64,000 nt of DNA from Variovorax beijingensis. GTDB taxonomy: Bacteria > Pseudomonadota > Gammaproteobacteria > Burkholderiales > Burkholderiaceae_C. Below are positions 41,257-49,194 of the stretch, one piece after another. Within the stretch, counting starts at the first letter, position 1; every line of letters begins with the position of its first letter. Where the stretch lies: assembly GCF_007828835.1 (NCBI RefSeq), contig NZ_VIVL01000020.1, positions 1 to 64,000 of the forward strand, read 5' to 3'. The notes under the pieces were generated by a model. That model ran no database searches, was not told the DNA's origin, and was given only the letters and a program-made list of their open reading frames with translations. A program made the translations under genes and the position numbers.

Positions 41257-42819
41257 ATGGCCACTGCTGCTCCCGCTTACGTCGCGCATCCGCCGCTCGA
41301 GGGCGCCGCCCGCATCTGGGGCACCGTCGCGCTGTCGGCCGCCACCTTCATGAACGTGCTCGATTCGTCGATCGCGAACGTGTCGCTGCCGGCCATCTCG
41401 GGCGACCTCGGCGTGAGCACCACGCAAGGCACCTGGGTCATCACCAGCTTCGCGGTGGCCAACGCCATCGCGGTGCCGCTCACCGGCTTCATGACGCAGC
41501 GCTTCGGCCAGGTGCGCCTGTTCATGGCCAGCGTGATCCTGTTCATGATCAGCTCGCTGCTGTGCGGCCTGGCGCCGAACATGACCACGCTGATCCTGTT
41601 CCGCGCGCTGCAGGGCTTTGTCGCGGGGCCGATGATCCCGCTGTCGCAGACGCTGCTGCTGTCGAGCTATCCGCGCGCCAAGGCGGGCCTCGCGATGGCG
41701 ATGTGGTCGATGACCACGCTGGTCGCGCCGGTGATGGGGCCGCTCTTGGGCGGCTGGATCACCGACAACATCTCATGGCCGTGGATCTTCTACATCAACA
41801 TCCCGGTGGGCATCGTGGCCGCGGCCATCACCTGGGCGCTGTACCACAAGCGCGAGAGCAACACGCACAAGGTGCCGATCGACGCCATCGGGCTGGCGCT
41901 GCTGGTGCTGTGGGTGGGCTCGCTGCAGCTCATGCTCGACAAGGGCAAGGAGCTCGACTGGTTCCACTCGGCCGAGATCATCACGATGGCCGTGGTGGCC
42001 ATCGTCGGCTTTGCCTTCTTCCTGGTCTGGGAGCTGACCGACAAGCACCCGGTGGTCGACCTGTCGCTGTTCAAGCGCCGCAACTTCTGGTCGGGCGCCG
42101 TGGCCACGGCCGTGGCCTACGGCCTGTTCTTCGGCAACGTGGTGCTGCTGCCGCTGTGGCTGCAGCAGTGGATGGGCTACACCGCCACGCAGGCGGGAAT
42201 GATCATGGCGCCGGTGGGGCTGCTGGCGATCTTCTTCTCGCCGGTGGTGGGCCTCACGGTGTCCAAGATCGACCCGCGCCGCTACGCGACCTTCTCGTTC
42301 CTGGTGTTCGCACTGGTGTTGTGGATGCGCTCGAACTTCAACACGCAGGCCGACTTCGTGACGATCATCATCCCGACGATCATCCAGGGCATCGCGATGG
42401 CGTTCTTCTTCATTCCGCTGGTGACCATCACGCTCTCGGGCCTCACGCCCGATCGCATCCCGGCCGCCTCGGGGCTGTCGAACTTCCTGCGCATCACCGC
42501 GGGCGCCATGGGCACGTCGATCGCCACCACGCTGTGGGAGAACCGCGCGGCCCTGCACCACGCGCAGCTTGCGGAGTCGGTGAACCCGGGCAACAACGCC
42601 GCGGCCAGCGCAATGTCGGGGCTGGCGGGCAGCGGCCTGAGCACCGAGCAGGTGATGGGCCAGATCAACCGCATCGTCGACCAGCAGTCGTTCATGCTGG
42701 CCACCAACGACATCTTCTATGCGTCGGCGATCCTGTTCCTGCTGCTGATTCCGCTGGTGTGGCTGGCCAGGCCGCAGCGCGGCGGTGCCGGCGGCGACGC
42801 CGCAGCCGGCGCGCATTGA
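41257..42819 (+). CDS. emrB: EmrB-type multidrug transporter (DHA2 MFS)
   Basis: A 520-residue, 14-helix drug/proton antiporter. NVLDSSIANVSLPAISGDLGVSTTQGTWVITSF carries motif D1, and LGGWITDNISWPWIFYINIPVG carries the DHA2 motif C region. It pumps drugs or fatty-acid-like compounds with EmrA and NodT. Last gene of the MarR-controlled operon; a dispersed repeat follows. Confidence 0.94.
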   Translation: MATAAPAYVAHPPLEGAARIWGTVALSAATFMNVLDSSIANVSLPAISGDLGVSTTQGTWVITSFAVANAIAVPLTGFMTQRFGQVRLFMASVILFMISSLLCGLAPNMTTLILFRALQGFVAGPMIPLSQTLLLSSYPRAKAGLAMAMWSMTTLVAPVMGPLLGGWITDNISWPWIFYINIPVGIVAAAITWALYHKRESNTHKVPIDAIGLALLVLWVGSLQLMLDKGKELDWFHSAEIITMAVVAIVGFAFFLVWELTDKHPVVDLSLFKRRNFWSGAVATAVAYGLFFGNVVLLPLWLQQWMGYTATQAGMIMAPVGLLAIFFSPVVGLTVSKIDPRRYATFSFLVFALVLWMRSNFNTQADFVTIIIPTIIQGIAMAFFFIPLVTITLSGLTPDRIPAASGLSNFLRITAGAMGTSIATTLWENRAALHHAQLAESVNPGNNAAASAMSGLAGSGLSTEQVMGQINRIVDQQSFMLATNDIFYASAILFLLLIPLVWLARPQRGGAGGDAAAGAH

Positions 42820-42840
42820 CCGGGCTCTCCCCCAGGCTAC

Positions 42841-42929
42841 GCGCACTTCGTGTCGCTTCTCCTTCCCCCTCACCGGGGGCAACACCAGCGGCCCGGCAAA
42901 GCCGGTTCCGCGGTGTTTCACGAAGGGCA
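42841..42929 (+). repeat. Dispersed intergenic repeat, copy C
   Basis: Almost identical to copy A at 4732-4817 over its length: GCGCACTTCGTGTCGCTTC, CCCCCTCACCGGGGG, GCGGCCCGGCAAAGCCGG, TTCACGAAGGGC. It lies between the convergent emrB and AGE-family genes, the same type of location as copy A. Confidence 0.75.
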
Positions 42930-42940
42930 CGTGTCCCTAT

Positions 42941-44146
42941 TCAAGCGCCGAGTGCGCGCAATACGTCGTGGCATGCGCCCATGGTGTGATAGTCGGTCTT
43001 GCCGGCCGGGCTCTTCTCGTCGCTGATCTTGCGGTTGTCGGGCGTGAGGATGCGGTACCACGCGCCATGCCGGTGGTCGACGAAATGTGCCCAGCTGTAG
43101 GCCCAGATGCGGTCGTACCAGCTCCAGTAGCCGGCATCGCCGGTGCGCACGGCCAGCAGGGCCGCGGCGGCAAAACTCTCGGCCTGCACCCAGAAGTACT
43201 TGTCGCCGTCGCACACCGCGCCATCGGGGCCGAAGCCATAGGCGAGGCCGCCATGCGCCGCGTCCCAGCCGCGCTGCATCGCGGTGTCGAAGAAGTGCCT
43301 GGCGCGCGGCACGGCCCAATCCGCTTCGCGGCCCGCGGCAACGAGCGCGCGCTCCAACTGCAGCAGCAGCTTGGCCCACTCGGTCAGGTGCCCGGTCTGG
43401 AAGCCCCAGGGCCGGAAGATGTTGCTCCTGTCGCCGCGGTTGTAGTCCCAGTCGACCGACCAGTCCTTGCGGTAGTGCTCCCAGACCAGCCCGCCGGCCA
43501 GCGCGGCCTGCCGCCCCGTGACCGACTCCGCGAGCGCGAGCGCGCGATCGAGGTAGCGCGCCTCCCGTGTGGCCTCGAAGGCCGCAAGCATCGCCTCGCA
43601 GGCATGCATGTTGGCGTTCTGGCCGCGGTACGCGCCCACGTGCCAGTCGGGGGTGGCTTCGTCGGCATAGAGCGCGTGCTGCGGCTCCCAGAAATGCTGT
43701 TCCATCAGCTGCCAGGTGGCCTCGAGCCCCGGGCGCGCCTCTTCGATGCCGGCCATGAGCGCATGCGCATGCGCGAGCAGGACGAAGGCCATGCCGTAGC
43801 AATGCTGCGTGCCGTCCTGCACGGCGGCGCGGCCGTCGTGCCAGTCGATCTGCCATGCGTAGCCGCCGCCCGGCTGCGCATGCGCGCGCTGCACGAAAGC
43901 CAGGCCGTGGCGCGCAGCGTCGAGGTGCTTCGGATCGCCGTAGCGCCGATACGCCGTCGCATGGTTGAAGACGAAGCGCGTGCTGCTGACGAGGTGGCGC
44001 GTGCGCCGGTCGTACACGGTGCCGTCGTCCTTGAAGAAGTGGAAGAAGCCACCTGATGGGTCGCGGCTGACCGGCTCGTAGAACGCCAGCGTGTGCTGGA
44101 TGTGGCCGGTCAGGAATTCGGGCGAGCGGAAGTTCGGCATGGGCAT
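42941..44146 (-). CDS. AGE-family sugar epimerase/isomerase
   Basis: A 401-residue (alpha/alpha)6-barrel protein of the N-acylglucosamine 2-epimerase/mannose isomerase family. Conserved segments include RFVFNHATAYRRYGDPKHLDAARHG, RGQNANMHACEAMLAAFEAT and WGFQTGHLTEWAKLLL, containing the histidines and arginine of the active site. The NPxxH-like spacing of YihS/mannose isomerase clades suggests a free-sugar aldose-ketose isomerase, but substrate cannot be fixed. It is cytoplasmic and transcribed away from livG. Confidence 0.85.
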   Translation of the reverse strand: MPMPNFRSPEFLTGHIQHTLAFYEPVSRDPSGGFFHFFKDDGTVYDRRTRHLVSSTRFVFNHATAYRRYGDPKHLDAARHGLAFVQRAHAQPGGGYAWQIDWHDGRAAVQDGTQHCYGMAFVLLAHAHALMAGIEEARPGLEATWQLMEQHFWEPQHALYADEATPDWHVGAYRGQNANMHACEAMLAAFEATREARYLDRALALAESVTGRQAALAGGLVWEHYRKDWSVDWDYNRGDRSNIFRPWGFQTGHLTEWAKLLLQLERALVAAGREADWAVPRARHFFDTAMQRGWDAAHGGLAYGFGPDGAVCDGDKYFWVQAESFAAAALLAVRTGDAGYWSWYDRIWAYSWAHFVDHRHGAWYRILTPDNRKISDEKSPAGKTDYHTMGACHDVLRALGA

Positions 44147-44357
44147 GAGGGTTCGAACCGATGAGTCATTGTCATTGTGACGACAGTCGTGCGCTCCCGG
44201 AGACGGTCACCGACGGCAGGTTGCACTGCAGCATAGGCATTTGCCCCAGTATGCAAGCGGGAGGCGGCCACGAACAATCGGTCCGCGCTCGACAGTGGCG
44301 CAATGAGATGGACCGCATGACCGACATATCTTTCCTGAACTCGGGCGACTTCGCGAG

Positions 44358-45128
44358 ATGAGCGACGTCATCCTCGAAACACGCCAGCTCACCAAGGAGT
44401 TCAAGGGGTTCACTGCGGTCAGCAAGGTCGATCTCTCGGTGGTACGCGGCTCGATCCATGCGCTGATCGGCCCGAACGGCGCCGGCAAGACCACCTGCTT
44501 CAATCTGCTCACCAAGTTTCTCGAGCCCACCAGCGGCACGATCCTGTTCAACGGGCACGACATCACGGGCGAGCGTCCTGCGCAGATCGCGCGGCGCGGC
44601 ATCATCCGTTCGTTCCAGATCTCGGCGGTGTTTCCGCACCTCACGCTGCTGGAGAACGTGCGCCTCGGACTGCAGCGCGCGCTCGGCACCTCGTACCACT
44701 TCTGGAAGAGCGAGAAGACGCTCGAGCCGCTCAACACGCGCGCCCGCGAACTGCTCGACGAAGTCGGCCTGGCGCACGAGGCCGACGAACTCACGGTGAA
44801 CCTGCCCTACGGCCACAAGCGCGCGCTCGAGATCGCCACCACGCTGGCCATGGACCCCGAACTGATGCTGCTCGACGAACCCACGCAGGGCATGGGCCAT
44901 GAAGACGTGCACCGCGTGGCCGAACTCATCAAGCGCGTGTCGGCCGGCCGCACCATCCTGATGGTCGAGCACAACATGAGCGTGGTCTCGACCATTGCCG
45001 ACACCATCACCGTGCTTCAGCGCGGTGCCGTGCTGGCTGAAGGCCCCTATGCCGAAGTCTCAAAAAATCCGCAGGTGATGGAGGCCTACATGGGCACGAC
45101 CGACGGCCAGCTGCAGGGTGCCCATTGA
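44358..45128 (+). CDS. livG: Branched-chain amino acid ABC transporter ATPase LivG
   Basis: A 256-residue ATPase. Walker A GPNGAGKTT, signature-like LPYGHKRALEIATTLA, Walker B LMLLDEPTQGM and switch histidine VEHNMSVVSTIAD are intact. The clade matches LivG of the Leu/Ile/Val importers, although natural substrates can include urea, amides or aromatic acids. It opens the liv cluster (G-F-K-H-M), 211 bp from the divergent AGE gene; no clear promoter was recognised there. Confidence 0.9.
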   Translation: MSDVILETRQLTKEFKGFTAVSKVDLSVVRGSIHALIGPNGAGKTTCFNLLTKFLEPTSGTILFNGHDITGERPAQIARRGIIRSFQISAVFPHLTLLENVRLGLQRALGTSYHFWKSEKTLEPLNTRARELLDEVGLAHEADELTVNLPYGHKRALEIATTLAMDPELMLLDEPTQGMGHEDVHRVAELIKRVSAGRTILMVEHNMSVVSTIADTITVLQRGAVLAEGPYAEVSKNPQVMEAYMGTTDGQLQGAH

Positions 45129-45130
45129 GA

Positions 45131-45212
45131 TGAACCCCCACGCTCCTCACTTCGTGTATGCGCTGCCCCCCGAGGGGGCGCGGGCCTCCTTTGGGGCGGC
45201 CCGGCAGGAGAC
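45131..45212 (+). repeat. Related intergenic repeat between livG and livF
   Basis: CTCCTCACTTCGTGTATGCG, then CCCCCCGAGGGGG hairpin, then GGGGCGGCCCGGCAGGAG. Its order of parts (CACTTCGTG, C/G-run hairpin, GGCCCGG) parallels copies A-C, but the sequence differs. Its final AGGAG provides the ribosome-binding site of livF. Confidence 0.55.
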
Positions 45213-45215
45213 CCG

Positions 45216-45932
45216 ATGACCGCGGCCCTGGAAATCAAGGATCTGCACGCCTGGTACGGCGAATCGCACGTGCTGCACGGCGTGAACATGGTGGTGCAGC
45301 CCGGCGAGGTCGTCACGCTGCTCGGGCGCAACGGCGCGGGGCGCACCAGCACGCTGCGCGCCATCATGGGCCTGACCGGCTCGCGCAAGGGCAGCATCGA
45401 AGTCAACGGCGTGCAGACCATCGGCATGGCCACGCACCGCATCGCGCACCTGGGCATCGGCTATTGCCCCGAGGAGCGCGGCATCTTCGCGAGCCTCTCG
45501 GCCGAGGAGAACCTGCTGCTGCCGCCGCCGCTCAAGAGCTCGAAGGGCGTGGGGCAGGGCATGTCGGTGGCCGAGATCTACGAGATGTTCCCCAACCTGG
45601 CCGAGCGCCGCCACAGCCCGGGCACGCGGCTTTCGGGCGGCGAGCAGCAGATGCTGGCGGTGGCGCGCATTCTGCGCACCGGCGCCAAGCTGCTGCTGCT
45701 CGACGAGATCTCCGAAGGCCTGGCGCCCGTCATCGTGCAGGCGCTCGCGCGGATGATCCACACGCTGCGCGCCAAGGGCTACACCATCGTGATGGTGGAG
45801 CAGAACTTCCGCTTTGCCGCGCCGCTGGCCGACCGCTTCTACGTGATGGAGCACGGCCGCATGGTCGAGGCCTTCGGCGCCAGGGAGCTCGACGCCAAGA
45901 TGCCCGTGCTCAGCGAACTGCTGGGCGTGTAG
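45216..45932 (+). CDS. livF: Branched-chain amino acid ABC transporter ATPase LivF
   Basis: A 238-residue ATPase. Signature LSGGEQQMLAVARIL, Walker B LLLLDEISEGLAP and switch region VEQNFRFA are standard for LivF. Walker A is GRNGAGRTST: the usual lysine is arginine at residue 43. The rest of the fold is intact, and paired with LivG this ATPase may still support transport. The start codon is preceded by AGGAG from an intergenic repeat. Confidence 0.9.
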   Translation: MTAALEIKDLHAWYGESHVLHGVNMVVQPGEVVTLLGRNGAGRTSTLRAIMGLTGSRKGSIEVNGVQTIGMATHRIAHLGIGYCPEERGIFASLSAEENLLLPPPLKSSKGVGQGMSVAEIYEMFPNLAERRHSPGTRLSGGEQQMLAVARILRTGAKLLLLDEISEGLAPVIVQALARMIHTLRAKGYTIVMVEQNFRFAAPLADRFYVMEHGRMVEAFGARELDAKMPVLSELLGV

Positions 45933-45987
45933 GCGCGTCCGCGCCACTTTTTTTACGCTGACTCTCTCAACCATTCCAGGAGACACC

Positions 45988-47184
45988 ATGCAAACCAAGC
46001 TCAAAATCATCGCTCTCATGCTCGGGGCCGCGGGTCTTGCGAGCCATGCCGTGCAGGCGCAGGAGAAGGTCGTCATCGGCTACATCAGCGACCTGTCGGG
46101 CCTGTACGCCGACCTGGAAGGCAAGGGCGGCGCAACGGCCATCCAGATGGCCATCGACGACATGGGCGGCAAGGTGCTCGGCCAGCCGGTGGAGGTGCTG
46201 AGCGTCGACCACCAGAACAAGCCCGACATCGCCGCCTCCAAGGCGCGCGAGTGGATCGACACGGCCGGTGCCACGATGATCTTCGCAGGCACCAATTCGG
46301 GCGTGGCGCTGGCCACCGCCAAGGTGGCGCAGGAAAAGAAGCGCGTGTTCTTCACCAACGGCGCGGCCACCTCGGCGCTGACCAACGCGCAGTGCAGCCC
46401 CTACACCGTGCACTACGCCTACGACACCGTCGCGCTGGCCAAGAGCACCGGCGGCGCGGTGGTCGACACCGGCGGCAAGAGCTGGTTCTTCCTGACGGCC
46501 GACTATGCCTTCGGCCATGCGCTCGAAGCCGACACCGCCAAGGTCGTCAAGGCCAAGGGCGGCTCGGTGGTGGGCACGGTGCGCGCGCCGCTCAATGCAT
46601 CGGACTTCTCGTCCTTCCTGCTGCAGGCGCAGAACTCCAAGGCGCAGGTGCTGGGCCTGGCCAACGCCGGCGGCGACTTCATCAACTCGATGAAGGCATC
46701 GAAGGAATTCGGCATCGACAAGTCGATGAAGATCGCGGGCCTGCTGGTGTTCCTCACCGACGTGAAGAGCCTGGGCCTGCCGGCCACGCAGGGCCTGCTG
46801 CACACCACCAGCTGGTACTGGGACGCCGACGACGAGTCGCGCAAGTGGGCCGCGCGCTACGAAGCCAAGACCAAGAACAAGCCGACCGACATCCAGGCCG
46901 CCGACTACTCGGCCACCATGGCCTACCTCAAGGCCGTGGAGGCGGTGAAGAGCACCGATGCCGACAAGGTCATGGCCTACCTCAAGAAGACGCCGATCAA
47001 CGACTTCTACGCCAAGGGCGTGATCCGCGCCGACGGCCGCATGGTGCACGACATGCTGCTGGCCGAGGTCAAGAAGCCGTCCGAATCCAAGGGTCCGTGG
47101 GACCTGCTGAAGATCGTCAAGAAGGTGCCGGGCGACCAGGTCTACACGACCAAGGAAGAAAGCACCTGCGCGCTCTGGAAGTAA
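45988..47184 (+). CDS. livK: Branched-chain amino acid-type substrate-binding protein
   Basis: A 398-residue periplasmic protein with a cleavable signal (KLKIIALMLGAAGLASHAVQAQ). The mature part begins VVIGYISDLSGLYADLEGKGG, the type-I ligand-binding fold. Two cysteines in NAQCSPYTVHY and ESTCALWK may form a disulfide. It delivers ligand to LivHM. Ligand specificity is not readable. A Shine-Dalgarno AGGAG lies 7 bp before the ATG. Confidence 0.9.
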   Translation: MQTKLKIIALMLGAAGLASHAVQAQEKVVIGYISDLSGLYADLEGKGGATAIQMAIDDMGGKVLGQPVEVLSVDHQNKPDIAASKAREWIDTAGATMIFAGTNSGVALATAKVAQEKKRVFFTNGAATSALTNAQCSPYTVHYAYDTVALAKSTGGAVVDTGGKSWFFLTADYAFGHALEADTAKVVKAKGGSVVGTVRAPLNASDFSSFLLQAQNSKAQVLGLANAGGDFINSMKASKEFGIDKSMKIAGLLVFLTDVKSLGLPATQGLLHTTSWYWDADDESRKWAARYEAKTKNKPTDIQAADYSATMAYLKAVEAVKSTDADKVMAYLKKTPINDFYAKGVIRADGRMVHDMLLAEVKKPSESKGPWDLLKIVKKVPGDQVYTTKEESTCALWK

Positions 47185-47268
47185 TTGTTGCTTGAGCGGG
47201 AGGCTGCCGTACACGGCGGCCCCCGCGCGAAGCCGCTGCCACCTTTCTGAACCTCGATTCCATACACG

Positions 47269-48144
47269 ATGAACATTTCCATGCCTGCCCTGTTGAGCCA
47301 GCTCCTGCTGGGGCTGGTCAACGGGTCGTTCTACGCGATCCTGAGCCTGGGGCTGGCGGTGATCTTCGGGCTGCTCAACGTCATCAACTTCGCGCATGGC
47401 GCGCTGTTCATGATGGGGGCGGTGCTGTCGTGGATGGCGATGAACTACTTCAACGTCAACTACTGGGTCATGCTGGTGGCGGCACCGATCATCGTCGGCC
47501 TGTTCGGCGTGCTGATCGAGCGGCTGCTGCTGCGCTGGATCTACAAGCTCGACCACCTCTACGGCCTCCTGCTCACGCTCGGCCTCACGCTGCTGATCGA
47601 AGGCGGCTTCCGCTCGGTGTACGGCGTCTCCGGCCTGGCCTACAGCACGCCCGAGGCGCTGAGCGGCGGCACCAACCTGGGCTTCATGTTCCTGCCCAAC
47701 TACCGCGCGTGGGTGGTGGTGGCGTCGCTGGTGGTGTGCTTTGCCACCTGGTATGCGATCGAGAAGACGCGGCTTGGCGCCTACCTGCGCGCCGGCACCG
47801 AGAACCCGCGGCTGGTCGAGGCCTTCGGCGTCAACGTGCCGCTGATGGTGACGCTGACCTACGGCTTCGGCGTGGCGCTGGCGGCCTTTGCCGGCGTGCT
47901 CGCGGCGCCGGTGATCCAGATCTCGCCGCTGATGGGGCAGAACCTGATCATCATCGTGTTCGCGGTGGTCGTGATCGGCGGCATGGGCTCGATCATGGGC
48001 GCCATCCTCACGGGCCTGGGGCTCGGCGTGATCGAGGGCCTGACCAAGGTGTTCTATCCGGAGGCTTCGGCCACCGTGGTGTTCGTGATCATGGTCGTGG
48101 TGCTGCTGATCCGTCCGGCCGGCCTGTTCGGCAGCGAGAAGTGA
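47269..48144 (+). CDS. livH: Branched-chain amino acid ABC transporter permease LivH
   Basis: A 291-residue permease with about eight helices. LLSQLLLGLVNGSFYAILSLGLAVIFGLLNVINFAHGALFM and the cytoplasmic coupling motif YLRAGTENPRLVEAFGVNV are typical. It forms the membrane channel with LivM, whose gene begins 5 bp after its stop. Confidence 0.93.
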   Translation: MNISMPALLSQLLLGLVNGSFYAILSLGLAVIFGLLNVINFAHGALFMMGAVLSWMAMNYFNVNYWVMLVAAPIIVGLFGVLIERLLLRWIYKLDHLYGLLLTLGLTLLIEGGFRSVYGVSGLAYSTPEALSGGTNLGFMFLPNYRAWVVVASLVVCFATWYAIEKTRLGAYLRAGTENPRLVEAFGVNVPLMVTLTYGFGVALAAFAGVLAAPVIQISPLMGQNLIIIVFAVVVIGGMGSIMGAILTGLGLGVIEGLTKVFYPEASATVVFVIMVVVLLIRPAGLFGSEK

Positions 48145-48149
48145 AGTCC

Positions 48150-49136
48150 ATGAAGAAAATATCGCTCGTCGTCTACGGGGTGCTGCTGCTGGCGCTCGTC
48201 GCCGCACCCTTCATCGGCTTCTATCCGGTGTTCGTGATGAAGGTGCTGTGCTTTGCGCTCTTCGCCTGCGCCTTCAACCTGCTGCTGGGCTACACCGGCA
48301 TGCTGTCCTTCGGCCATGCCGCGTTCCTGGGCGGCTCGGCCTATCTCACGGGCCATGCGCTCAAGGTCTGGCACCTCACGCCCGAGCTCGGGCTGATCGC
48401 GGGCACGCTGGCCGGTGCGCTGCTCGGGCTGGTGTTCGGCTGGCTGGCGATTCGCCGCCAGGGCATCTATTTCTCGATGATCACGCTGGCGCTCGCGCAG
48501 ATGATGTACTTCGTCGCGCTGCAGGCGCCGTTCACGGGCGGCGAGGACGGGCTGCAGAGCGTGCCGCGCGGCAAGCTCTTCGGCCTCATCGACCTGCGCG
48601 ACGACCTCACGATGTACTACGTCGCACTGGTGATCGTGGTCGCGGCCTTCCTGCTCATCGCGCGCACCGTGCATTCGCCGTTCGGGCAGGTGCTCAAGGG
48701 TATCAAGGAGAACGAGCCGCGCGCCATCTCGCTCGGCTACGACGTCAACCGCTTCAAGCTGCTGGCCTTCGTGATCTCGGCCGCGCTGTCGGGCCTGGCC
48801 GGCTCGCTGAAGACGCTGGTGCTCGGCTTCGCTTCGCTGAGCGACGTGCACTGGACCGCTTCGGGCCACGTGATCCTGATGACGCTGGTGGGTGGCCTCG
48901 GCACGCTGTCGGGCCCGCTGGTGGGCTCGGCGGTGGTGGTGCTGCTGGAAAACAAGGTGGGCGATTTCGGCAGCTTCATGGCGCACCTCACCGGGGTCGA
49001 CTGGTTCAATACGCTCGGCGAGTCGGTCACCATGGTCACGGGCCTGATCTTCGTGATCTGCGTGCTGGCGTTCCGCAGGGGCATCATGGGCGAGGTCATC
49101 GCTTTCCTCGATCGCCGCAAGGGCAGGAAAGCTTGA
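48150..49136 (+). CDS. livM: Branched-chain amino acid ABC transporter permease LivM
   Basis: A 328-residue permease with about ten helices. CAFNLLLGYTGMLSFGHAAFLGGSAYLTGHAL and the coupling helix GQVLKGIKENEPRAISLGYDVNRFK mark the LivM family. Last gene of the cluster and followed by a strong terminator. The ATG at 48150 is chosen from family length and spacing to livH. Confidence 0.93.
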   Translation: MKKISLVVYGVLLLALVAAPFIGFYPVFVMKVLCFALFACAFNLLLGYTGMLSFGHAAFLGGSAYLTGHALKVWHLTPELGLIAGTLAGALLGLVFGWLAIRRQGIYFSMITLALAQMMYFVALQAPFTGGEDGLQSVPRGKLFGLIDLRDDLTMYYVALVIVVAAFLLIARTVHSPFGQVLKGIKENEPRAISLGYDVNRFKLLAFVISAALSGLAGSLKTLVLGFASLSDVHWTASGHVILMTLVGGLGTLSGPLVGSAVVVLLENKVGDFGSFMAHLTGVDWFNTLGESVTMVTGLIFVICVLAFRRGIMGEVIAFLDRRKGRKA

Positions 49137-49141
49137 AACGA

Positions 49142-49171
49142 AAGAAGGCGGACCCTCCTGTCCGCCTTCTT
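49142..49171. terminator. Intrinsic terminator after livM
   Basis: AAGAAGGCGGAC and GTCCGCCTTCTT form a perfect 12-bp stem around CCTCCT, starting 6 nt after the livM stop. Short A and T runs on both sides would let it also serve the convergent 5'-nucleotidase gene ending at 49195. Confidence 0.85.
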
Positions 49172-49194
49172 CGCTTCTGGAGGAGCCGGCCCGT

